DNA of 64,000 nt from Nectonema munidae (taxonomy: Eukaryota > Nematomorpha > Nectonematoida > Nectonematidae): positions 563,001 to 627,000 of the forward strand of contig JAUIRK010000905.1 in NCBI GenBank assembly GCA_030549495.1, in the 5' to 3' direction. Position 1 is the first letter of the stretch; the number at the start of each line of letters is the position of its first letter. The notes under the pieces are model-generated. The model had not been told where the DNA came from. It was given only the letters and a program-made list of their open reading frames with translations, and ran no database searches. Below, in pieces: positions 34,930 to 44,280 of the stretch. A program made the translations under genes and the position numbers.

Positions 34930-35225
34930 CTTCTCTCTAAAGCTGAACTCTCCGATTTTTAGTCAACAACAGAAAACTAGCTTCTATATACGGTAACTCA
35001 AAACTAATATAGACAGCAACCCCATACCCCTCCGTCGAATTATATACGCTATTGATACGCGAGCAGAAAAAAACATTAATTAATATCAATAAACTCCTTC
35101 CTTACCCAATCTCAAGTAGTGCACAATTCCTCTCTAAACTTTTTATTTCAGAACCCAGCATACCTAACCCCATCTTAATGAGTTTCGATGTTGTTGACCT
35201 GTTTAACTCCATAAGCATCATTACT
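34930..35225 (+). mobile_element. Penelope-like element, piece 1 (N-terminal reverse transcriptase)
   Basis: Plus strand. A segment like FYGNPKLHKPNTPLRPIVS is recognisable in decayed form around 34985-35050 (YGNSKLI...PYPSVELYT). It is followed by an open frame with FLSKLFISEPSIPNPILMSF and DVVDLFNSISI, the Penelope reverse transcriptase motif usually written SFDVVSLFTNIP. The piece ends at a TTAA where piggyBac copy 1 appears to begin. The other pieces are at 37492-37990 and 40720-41311. Confidence 0.65.
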
Positions 35226-35319
35226 TTAATGACCATTACAACTAAAAATTGAGAAACAAGTTGAAATGAAGTGTAAAACAGTTCAAGTGTGTATGAAAGA
35301 ACTAAAAATGTATGTTATA

Positions 35320-35525
35320 TTGTTTTTTCACACCATTCACTATTCCAACAATACAGCTTTTTCTTTTGATTGATTGCTTTACACAATTTGTTATTCCAGC
35401 AATATAGCCTTTTCTTTTGATTGATTGCTTTACACCATTTGTTATTCCAACAAAGCTTATTTTTTGACCGGTCTTCACGCGATTTGTTATTACAACAACA
35501 GAGCTTTTTTTCAATGTCTTGTGAA
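35320..35525. repeat. Tandem repeat, ~57 bp, three to four units
   Basis: Units contain TTTTCTTTTGATTGATTGC and ATTTGTTATTCCAACAA. They lie between the left end and the coding part of piggyBac copy 1. Because the period is near a multiple of three, the minus strand shows a periodic open frame (VKQSIKRK repeated), which I regard as a by-product. Confidence 0.7.
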
Positions 35526-35539
35526 ATTTTTTTATCAAG

Positions 35540-37157
35540 TTCTAACTCTCAAGGATGCTCTTAATTTTTTGGAAGAGAATGAAAGTGTTGATCCCAAACG
35601 TGTAATTCTTCCTCCAAAATGTAATGTTGGACAGTAACTGATGTTGAAGAAGAAGAAGAAATTTCAGTCTTGAAAAACTCCTCAAGGATGTATCGGGATC
35701 TTTGGAAGTCTGCGCACAGGAAGAGACTGAAGAAATTCAGTCATTCATCAAAAAACTTAAAAAAAAGTTTCCAAAGTGGAGGAAAAAGAATATCATTCCC
35801 TTGAAAAATCAAGAATTATTAACCATTGTTGCAAAATTTCCTGAATTGATAAACGCTAAGCGCCTTGTTTTATTTTATGTCTTCAATGATGAAATTGTGG
35901 ACTTGATTGTAACAGAAAATAACAGGTAATTCGCACAAAAAAATAGAAGTCTAAACCTTGATAAAGTGGAGCTCTTCTTCAAATTCTTCATACATCCGAT
36001 TATAGTTCACGACCAAGGCAAAGAATGTATTGGCAAAAAGATGATGATACAGTTTGTAATGTTATTGCTAGTCAAATGTCAAGGAAGCGATTTAAAGATA
36101 TAAAATCGTGTTTGCATTTTTGCAACAATGATATTTTGAAAAAAAAAATTACCAAAATAAGACCCCTTCAAAACCTCCTGAATACATCCTTGAAACAGTT
36201 TGGATTTTTTGCAGAAAAACTTTCGAATGATGAACAGATGATTCCTTACCACGGTAGGAATTCATCTAAGATGTACACGAAAGGTAATTGAAATGAAATT
36301 TCAATAAAATTTGGATACAAAAACTGGGTAATGGCTTCGTCTGATGGTTTTCCTTTTCATTTTATAACATACACTGGTGCTTCAGATCGAGAAGACAAAA
36401 ATTTGCCTCTTGGTACTAAAATTGTTCTGAAGATGGTGTCACTTCTTAGTGACGTTGAAAGTCATTATGTAATTTTCGATAATTTTTACGTCCTACGACC
36501 TCTTGAAAGTTTTGCGAGATAAAAGTATAAAAGCGATGGGAACGATCAGAGAAAATAGAATGTAAAAGTGTCCATTCAACAAAGCTAGCGTAATAAAAAG
36601 AGAAAAAAGTAGGGGATTTAGTGAAACTTTTTGCGATGGAGAAGTTTCGATTGTTCAATGGTTGGATAACCGAGTTGCTTCCAATTTTTGGAAAGCAGGT
36701 AAAGTGGATAAAATAAAGGGGTATAGTCGAAAAGAAAAAAACATATTTTTGTTTCGTCTCCTGATTGTTCCAGCTTTTATAATTCTGGCATGGGTGGAGT
36801 GGACTTGGTTGTCAGGTTTGTAAGTGAGTACCGCCCAACATTCACTCAAAAAATGGTATTGGCCTCTCTTTATCAATTGCTTGAGTTTATCTGTCGTGCA
36901 CCATGGAACTGAAATCAACACCTCAAAAGGAAAACTTGAGTTCAGGAGAGACCTTGTGAGTTCATTGTTTTCTAAGGCATCAAAATCAAAGATTATTCCT
37001 CGTCCAAGTGGTAAACGCATTCAAAATCTAAAAAATGGTCAGCACCATCCTGTCTAAGGAAGATGTTCTCTTTGTAAAAAAATACAACAAAAATGTGCTT
37101 TGAGTGTAAGGTTCCTCTGCACCCCCTTTGTTTTTACGATTATCACCCAAAATAAAT
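35540..37157 (+). pseudogene. piggyBac transposase, decayed (copy 1)
   Basis: Recognisable parts, in order: N-terminal VLTLKDALNFLEENESVDPK; a lead-in with FNDEIVDLIVTENNR; the first catalytic region LSNDEQMIPYHGRNSSKMYT; ISIKFGYKNWVMASSDGFPF; the second catalytic aspartate in VESHYVIFDNFYV; the third in GGVDLVDRFVSEYRPTF; and a C-terminal cysteine-rich finger (GRCSLCKK...CAL). Motifs and order are those of the piggyBac/PGBD family, which cuts and pastes at TTAA. At least five frameshifts or stops separate the parts. All three catalytic aspartates are still readable. Confidence 0.85.
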
Positions 37158-37491
37158 AATAACTTACTTTTCTTTTGATAGTAGCACTTGAGTCCAATGT
37201 TCCTATAGAGGAAATCATAAACTTTTCAACTTTTAAAACTTAAAATCGTTCATTAAGATGTTTTTTGGGTTATTTTGAGTTTTTATATTATATTTAAAAC
37301 TTACTTCGGGATAAATAAATAAGTCTTCCTCAGCTTTAAGTTATTGTAACCGCTCTCCAAAAAGAAAAAATTGTCTAAATTATTTTTTATGAATTTTAAA
37401 TCAAATATTTATAAGTAGGGTTCATTTTCTAGAAATCATCAATTTGAAGTTTATTTTTTCCAATGATATAAAAAACTTTAGTCCTGGTTAA

Positions 37492-37990
37492 TTATTTTTC
37501 ACAAAGATACTCTCTACCTACAAACCAAAGTTTTACAAATGGGTGGAAAACTCTCTTAAATATTATCTAACATATATATGAATAATCAAGAAAAAACCCT
37601 CTTACAACACCACTTTTTTTCTCATTACTCTTGGGCTCGTTATGTTAACATATTTTTGATTACACTCCACAACGACACACAGATTTCTTCAACTTTTCCA
37701 AATCGTTAGACCCCAACATTAAATTCACTCTTGAAAAAAAGTACACACTTTCTGAATTTCCTCGATATCACATTATGCACCCATGAAAACCACCCTATTC
37801 TCTAAACCTTCTGAGAAACCTAATGTAATCAACTATAAGTCAGCCCAACCCCTCTAAGTCAAACGTGCCACCAATTAAGGACACCTTAACCGCATTTTCT
37901 CCATCAATAACACACAAGATCATCTTGACACTGATATTGCAACTGCCTCCAGCATACTCAACCCTAGTGCCCTCCTTGGTTTTTTTATAC
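37492..37990 (+). mobile_element. Penelope-like element, piece 2 (reverse transcriptase to thumb)
   Basis: Plus strand, several frames. TLYLQTKVLQMGGKLS and ILSNIYMNNQE match the Penelope segment usually containing MGSPLSPILANLYM. They are followed by SLDPNIKFTLEKK and a segment ending DHLDTDIATASSIL. The catalytic YVDD region is not readable. The piece resumes directly after the TTAA at the right side of piggyBac copy 1. Confidence 0.65.
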
Positions 37991-38729
37991 TTTTTTGAAC
38001 ATGGTTGAAACCTTTGCTATTTGTTTATATTTGCATATATTATTTTTACTTTACATACCCCTGGGGTCCTTTTGAACACATTAATTTTTTTGTAAAAATA
38101 AATTTAAAAAAATGTTTATTTTATATAAATAAGCTGTTAGAATTATTTATTCAATAATTTTGCTTTTATCTTTATATTTTGGATGATGAGTGTTTTTTAA
38201 TTTTTTATCAACAATGGAATTTGTATTGACTTTTGTTCAGCACATTCCAATTGTAATTGTTAATAATTTTTAGATAATTTTTTTTATTGTGCAGTTATAT
38301 TTTTTAAATCTAAGTAGATAATTATTGAATTTTTTATTTTTTAAAATTTTACTATTAGATTAAAACTAATAGTTTATCCTGAAATTTTTATTAATTTTAA
38401 AATGTTATTCTTTTAAATCAAAATAAAATAGGTGAAAAAATACTTTCTACTCCGATTTTTCTGAAAGTTATTCTGAATCAGAAGATAATGTTTCTATAAA
38501 CAATTATGTATCTTCAACATCTTCTTGTGCTTCTTCTATCAATGATTATCAAACTTCAAGCAATCACTCAACTAGTTGCTTTTCTAAATATGGTAAAATT
38601 GAATGGAAAACGCATTGTAGTTGTATTTAGGCAGAAAGAAAAGTGAGAATATTGTTAAGTTGAAATCTGGACCAACAGGTTACGCTGCTTCTAGAATTTT
38701 TGATATTTTGTCTTCTTTCTTCGTTTGTT

Positions 38730-39420
38730 AATAATATAATTTATTGAAATTAAAGGATATATATCATGTTCAGATATCAAAATTTATATACAAATACAAT
38801 CATAATATGCTTCCTATCATTTTCAATGATTGGATTTCCTCAATATATCAAAATCCACATCACTCGCTGCGGTTTCCAAATAAATTTGTAATTCGATATT
38901 TTAGACTTCCAACTTCTAAAAGGAAGGTTGAGAACTCATTTGTACTTCGTCTCTAATTTTAAAGATAAAATAAAAGAATACTTTACAAGTAAATATGAAA
39001 TGAATTGTAATATTGAGCAATGTTTCTTATGTTCAACCTAGTAACACTAACTCCTATTTATAGTATATATATATACCCTCATCTTGAGTATTCTGAATAA
39101 TTTTCTCCAAAAATATTTATCAAGCCCTGTCTTCATATATGATTCGTAGCATTTGTATAATCTTTCCTTCTTGATGTTTTTTCTTCTTCTTTTTTTACTA
39201 TTTATTCACCATTCTTTTTTATGATTATATTATATAAATTATTTTCAAATACATTTTTACAAATATTGTTAACTTTTCTATATTTGTTCTGGATAATCAA
39301 TTCTATTAGGATACTCATACCAGCGGCTTGAAATGGCCTTTTGAGTTTCCTCGCATTTTAACGTAAAATGTGTAACACATCTTTTCTTCATAAATATTTT
39401 CTTCTTCTTCTTTCATGCTT
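38730..39420 (+). mobile_element. LINE 3' fragment inside piggyBac copy 2
   Basis: A plus-strand frame starting at 38744 reads IYHVQISKFIYKYNHNMLP and NDWISSIYQNPHHSLRFPNK. A shifted frame ends FKDKIKEYFTSKYEMNC and then CST before a stop near 39043. This is the typical last segment of a Jockey/CR1-group LINE frame, followed by a 3' untranslated stretch. It separates the N-terminal piggyBac region from the remainder. Exact ends are uncertain. Confidence 0.6.
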
Positions 39421-39439
39421 TTTTTCCAACAAAAATTTT

Positions 39440-40560
39440 AAATATTATTTTAAAAAGTTCAAATTCCAAAGGCTTTTCAAAGTTGAAAGAAAAATAGATA
39501 GATCTTGACGAAACGGAGTTAAAAGCTCATTTTGGTGTTTACTTGCTGAAGTTTTTCGTTCAAAAAACGAACCAAAAAAGAATCTTTGGCATCCAGAAAA
39601 TGGAAGGAGTATTTTTGTTGCAATAATATCAAAGAAAAGATTTGAAATGATATCAAGTTCTTTGAGGTTGGACGACGCTTCCATAAGAAAAATAAAAAAA
39701 GAAACAGACAAGTTTGCTCCTATCAGAGAGAGAAGAATGGACTACAATTTCAAAAAAATTGTTCAATCCAAATTTTTTTCTGACAATTGATGAACAGTTG
39801 AGGGGCTACAAAGGTAGGTGTCAATTTAGGCAATATATGCATAATAAACCAAAAAAGGTACATATGAGAACTTTTTTTCATCATTCGCACTAAATGAAAA
39901 ATTCTTTCTAAGCATAAAATAACAACAATGAAGAAAAACAAAACTTTACTACCTATAAATTTTGCTTGTCCTAAAAAAATTCTTCTAATTTTCTTTTTAC
40001 AAATAATTTTACTATTGTTTCTTATGTTTCAAAAAAGAATAAATGTGTTGTTTTGCAGAGCACGTATCATAACAATTCAAAAGTTTTAGAAAACGAAAAA
40101 AAACTTCCTGAAATTATTTCAGATTACAACAAGACAAAACGCAGCGTCGATACGTTTGACCAGATGTGTTCTAAATACACTGTAGGAACAAAAACAAATA
40201 GATGGCCAATGGTCATGTTTGGAAATATTTTAGATATTTCAGCCTTAAATGCTTGTTTTGTATACCAAAATTAACTTTAATTGGATGGAAAACTGTAAAT
40301 ACAAAGGAAGATTATTTTTGGTAGAACTTGGCAACCTAGCTTCAATGATGATAGAAACACGGTCAACATTACCGCGAAATATTAGATCTCAGAATATTGT
40401 AAAATTGTTAATAAAACGCAAGACAAAAACCAAAAAAGAAAACGAGGAAGATGTTTTTATGTTCAAATGATAACAAATTTGACACTTTTTGTGCAAAATA
40501 TACAAAATTTGTTTGCAAAGATCATTATCAAAAAGTGTGTTGTCGTTGTATTTAATAAAA
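39440..40560 (+). pseudogene. piggyBac transposase, main part, decayed (copy 2)
   Basis: Readable parts in order: SKKRFEMISSSLRLDDAS; the first catalytic motif FLTIDEQLRGYKGRCQFRQY with an ISNKPKK-like continuation; a third motif DYNKTKRSVDTFDQMCSKY; TKTNRWPMVMFGNILDISAL; and a C-terminal cysteine-rich finger (CFMF...CAKYTKFVCKDHYQKVCCRC in decayed form, 40450-40555). The region around the second catalytic aspartate is missing (between about 39890 and 40020). Several frameshifts are present. It is closer to the classic piggyBac branch than copy 1, so the two are different families. Confidence 0.8.
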
Positions 40561-40719
40561 AAAATTTCAGTTTGTTCTCTTTTACATGCCTTTTCAATTC
40601 TTACAATAAATAATATTAATTTTTTTATTTGAGCTATATTTAAACCGAGTGATTTACAATGTGTCCATTTGGACAAAAAGAGTATATTTATTAAGTTTTT
40701 TTGAGGGCAGAAGGGTTAA

Positions 40720-41311
40720 AGATAACAATTGTCCACAACTCCTTTCTAAATGGCAAAAATCACACAAAAGAATGTTCAATACATATATATATGATATTGA
40801 TATATAGATGTTTAATATATATTTAACGAGCCAAAGACTCCCTAAAAAATTTTACACTGCCTCCAATCCATAATGCTTTAGGACGTAAAATAAAATATAT
40901 ATAAAGTCCTGCAAACTCCCCATTACTCTCAACACTACAAAACCGAATGCACTTCTCAATTTCCTCTCCAATAAGCACAAAATTGAATTACTACATAAAC
41001 AAACTGATCTTTCTTTCGCAATTACAAAAGATATATGCCTAGTCAAAAACTACATCTAAAAACTCGTTTGCACATTATACCAAGACACATAGATTGGCGA
41101 AAGTAAAAGAACTATCCTCCGATTAAAAGAATACTTCGGGAACATAAAATGTAAAGACCGCTCAAAAGCTTTTGGTTTGCATTTCTTCCATTATCATCTA
41201 ACACAACGCCTTCCAACATATCACTTAAGCTCGAAATCTGCAACACGCGAACTATTTATCACCAACGCTCCTTCAATGAGGAATACTATATCCGCCTGCT
41301 ACAAGCTCTAA
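40720..41311 (+). mobile_element. Penelope-like element, piece 3 (GIY-YIG endonuclease end)
   Basis: Plus strand. After a decayed lead (NFTLPPIHNALGRKIKYI), an open frame contains IGESKRTILRLKEYFGNIK, then SKAFGLHFFHYH, and ends at a stop at 41309-41311. The IGE(S/T)KRT...RLKEY pattern fits the GIY-YIG endonuclease C-terminal to the reverse transcriptase in Penelope-like elements, although the GIY and YIG residues themselves are poorly preserved. The fragment starts directly after the right end of piggyBac copy 2. Confidence 0.55.
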
Positions 41312-41454
41312 TAAACAGTTACTTTATCAATTTAACCAAAGCGAACATCCTCAAACACATACTTGCACAATGATATTATTTTGCACTTTAAGTCTACCTT
41401 CCATTAATATTTTCATTGTTCACACACATGCAATTTTTAACTCCATCACAACAC

Positions 41455-41640
41455 ATATTATACCAGATGTAGCAGCTGCTACAGGCCCCGCGCTTGGTTG
41501 AAAAATGCGTCGAAAAAACGTTTTATCTTTTTTGTAGAATCTAGATCAATTTTATTAAAAATATTTTTACTTCCTGAGTATCATTTGTAGATTTAATCGA
41601 TCTGCTACAGGCCCCGCACTTGGTAGATCCGGCACTGATT
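41455..41640. repeat. Short repeat pair around CTACAGGCCCCGC
   Basis: GCTACAGGCCCCGCGCTTGG (41478-41497) recurs as GCTACAGGCCCCGCACTTGG (41603-41622). The pair lies just beyond the Penelope-like end. Its GC-rich nature stands out in this DNA. No family was recognised. Confidence 0.5.
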
Positions 41641-41769
41641 ATTCCTATCTCCATCAATTTTCTAACTTTGTTTATATTTAGATAATACTCTTGATAAAGA
41701 CTGTGAGGTGTAAAATTTAGGTATTCTTAAGTCGTGTTTCAATTAAGACTTTATATATTGTTATACTAA

Positions 41770-42600
41770 AACAATCATGGTAACAATTAGGGTTTCAAAA
41801 TTTCCAAAATCAATCAATTTTGAGGTTTACTTCTGAAAATTTCCCCCAGGAATATTACTTCAATTTCAAATAAAATTAAACTTTTTATATCAAATCGACC
41901 ATACTATTTCATTTCTCAACACAGTTTTACGAATTATTAATTGGAAATGTCTGAAAGTGTAAATCTAATTTGCAGTTTATGACTGAGAATGTGTCACCAA
42001 AAACATTTATCCACATTTTAAATAAGATATATTTTTTATAAATCGAACAAGATGATTTTATTTCTGAACTCTTTTTCGCAATTAGAGTGTGAAAATGTGT
42101 GCAAGTGTCAATCATATTTGTGGTTGATGACTAAAAATTATCTCCTAGAATATTTATATTCCCAATAAAGAAAATTTTTTATACTAAATCAACCATTGTG
42201 ATAACAATTTTTGATTCCGTTTTCGTAATTAGGGTGTGAAAATGTCAATCAAATTTTCTAGTAGCGACTGACTATTTTCTACAAAACATACATTCACATT
42301 TTAAGTAAAATATTTTTCTAAGTTCATTTTAGGACTTAGTTTTCACAATTACGGTGCAAGAATGTATTGAATTATCTATCAGGTTTGACATTTCGGAAAA
42401 ACAAATTTTGCATGTTTTTGATTGAAAATCATCAATTACAATTTTGATTAAAGCTGAAATCCTTACTAAAAATATCCTTCAAATTTAGAACAAATTTTTA
42501 ATACAATATCGACTATACTCCTACTCGTTTTTGCCAATTACAGTGCAGAAATGGTTGAAAGTGCAAATCGAATGAGCAAAAAAGCGTTTCTTTGCAAGAA
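41770..42600 (+). repeat. Satellite S1, ~148-bp period, about six diverged units
   Basis: Units are anchored by a CAATTAGGGTGTGAAAATG-like block at about 41780, 41929, 42077, 42225, 42343 and 42532. The first four are spaced 148-149 bp apart. Each unit continues with GTCAATCAAATTTG, a GACTAAAAATT-like block, and ATACTAAATCAACCAT. Inverted units of the same satellite occur at 61490-61790. No coding content. Confidence 0.75.
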
Positions 42601-42844
42601 AATCATTTTTCTCAAGTTTTTTCTCACAATGGTTAAGTATAAATTTAAATATATAGGTATGCTAGAATTAAGGGACATAAAAGCATATTGAAATGAGAAC
42701 GCTTAATCATAAGAAAAATGAAATAATAACCCTAATTCTTTATACTCTAAATCCATTTTTAATGAAATAGAAATGAGCCTCGCTTTTATAGTAGTCCTTT
42801 GAGGGGCTATATAGTTTTAAGAAAAGGTATGTAACTTGTCTACA

Positions 42845-42941
42845 CGGAAGATCTACCATTTTCCAATGAATTAGGAGTTTGTGTAATACTCTAGTATTGA
42901 GTGTTTCAAAAAAAGATCTTGACCGTGAAAAAGAAGCTCCT
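42845..42941 (+). repeat. Dispersed repeat R2, copy 1
   Basis: This stretch shares GGAAGATCTACCAT, TTCAAAAAA and GACCGTGAAAAAGAAG, in that order and with similar spacing, with 48746-48843 in the same orientation. Boundaries and family are unknown. Confidence 0.65.
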
Positions 42942-43320
42942 GCCTTCCTTGAACCATTGATAACATGAATAGAATCATTAACATATCAAGAGAAAAAAAT
43001 ATTTTATCGATTTGACCTACATATATAAAAGTTAATGTAATATTGAATTAACCACATATAAAACATTTTAACCACATTGAAATGTAGTATTCATTACCTA
43101 AATTGTCAAAAATACCGTCATGATAAAATAAATCGATTTGTTAAATGGGACGAAAATTGTTCAAAAATGATATAAAAAAATATCTGACCACAAATTAACA
43201 AGAGGTAAACAGTAATCGTAATTTAAATCTAAAGTGACAAAAATATTTTCGAAATCGAATTGAGCATGTTCAATTGACTGTGTATGGATGAGTTTATCTT
43301 AAAATATTGAGAAAAAAATT

Positions 43321-43443
43321 AGGTGGGTTTATGGGAGAATTTGGTGAAAATATTTAATATTTTAAGAAAAAATGAGGCATCCGAAAAGCCTGCCTACCTA
43401 CATCACTGAGGAAATAAAAATAACTACTCCAAAACAGGATTAA
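43321..43443 (+). repeat. Dispersed repeat R1, copy 2
   Basis: It matches 3322-3440 and 56782-56929 in the same orientation, with the shared CATCACTGAGGAAATAAAAA block. It is directly followed by CTCGAGGTCGAATCCCGG, which looks like a pol III B box and may belong to an adjacent SINE. Confidence 0.6.
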
Positions 43444-44019
43444 CTCGAGGTCGAATCCCGGTTTCAGTTGTATCTCACAAATGTAAAATTCTTTAACCTA
43501 AAGACAGATAAGTAAAAATTCTGATTAACTCAAAGCAATGAGGGTTTTGATGTCAACTTACATGAACTTGGATGAACTCGAACTTCAATTATTCTCAATT
43601 TTTTCAATATTAAAAAAATGTTCTTTTCTGTAGAAAAAAAGAGTAACTTTATTTACAGTGTAAAAAAGAGGAACTTTTATTGTTTTTTGAAATATATTAA
43701 AACTTGTTTCTATAGAATTTGAGATTATATTACTTTTAAATAAAAAAATTTTAATATTTTTTCAAAATAAATAGGAGAATTTGAAAAAGAAACATTTTTA
43801 CTATCATATGTGTTTAAAATATAGAATCAAACAAAAAAAATTATAAACACAAAAATAAATCGCCATTAAATCACTTGAAGTTGATAAGTGTACTCAATGC
43901 AATTTCAAAAACTTCAAGCAATATTTTTCCTATAGGAAATCCTCCAATTTCTTTATCAACAAAAATATTATCTTTGAAATTATTATGAATATTATTTAAA
44001 AATTAAAAATTGTAAGATC

Positions 44020-44280
44020 TATATACCTCTGATAAATTTTAAACCTTCATCTGCCATACATCAATTCAAAAAACTTGTGATACACAATTGGTTATCTTCA
44101 AACTATATGGTAAATTCTAAACTGTACAAAGAAATTAATTCTTTTAAACATTTTAACTCTAATTGGAATGATCACAATAATAAAAATAATTTTTTTCTAA
44201 AACACAGATCAGATTGGTCTCCAAACATTGTCCTATAAATACATAACACTTGTAGGTAGGTAGGTAGGTAGGTAGGTAGA
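44020..44280 (+). mobile_element. LINE 3' end with (TAGG)n tail
   Basis: A frame reading KPSSAIHQFKKLVIHNWLSS, followed by NSFKHFNSNWNDHN, is the style of a LINE frame's last segment. It is followed within 30 bp of its stop by CACTTGTAGG and a run of TAGG units (44253-44280). Short microsatellite tails directly after the last codons are usual for Jockey/CR1-group LINEs. Only the 3' end is present. Confidence 0.6.

Larger units (their letters stand above)
35226..37491 (+). mobile_element. piggyBac copy 1, inserted in the Penelope-like element
   Basis: The decayed transposase (35540-37157) lies between two TTAA sites, 35226-35229 and 37488-37491. Penelope-like sequence ends at the first site and resumes just after the second. 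The terminal bases on the two sides are only loosely inverse, so the exact ends are inferred from the break in the host element. Confidence 0.55.
38054..40719 (+). mobile_element. piggyBac copy 2, itself interrupted by a LINE fragment
   Basis: The right end is TTAA at 40716-40719, preceded by GAGGGCAGAAGGG and an internal GTCCATTTGGAC palindrome. A decayed left end near 38054-38085 (ACCCCTGGGGTCC) looks related. Penelope-like sequence lies on both outer sides. The N-terminal region (38450-38735) has a serine-rich acidic stretch and KYGKIEWKTH...LKSGPTGYAASRIFD. The rest of the transposase starts at about 39440 after a LINE insertion. Confidence 0.6.

Noticed and set aside
35320-35525. Tandem repeats as a CRISPR array
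   Set aside because: Units are contiguous and diverged without unique spacers, and the DNA is plainly eukaryotic.
35302-35538. Periodic VKQSIKRK peptide as a repeat protein
   Set aside because: It arises from a ~57-bp tandem repeat inside piggyBac copy 1 and has no sensible start or context.
43441-43475. CTCGAGGTCGAATCCCGG as part of a tRNA gene
   Set aside because: Only a B-box-like stretch is present; no A box or paired arms were found at the right distance.
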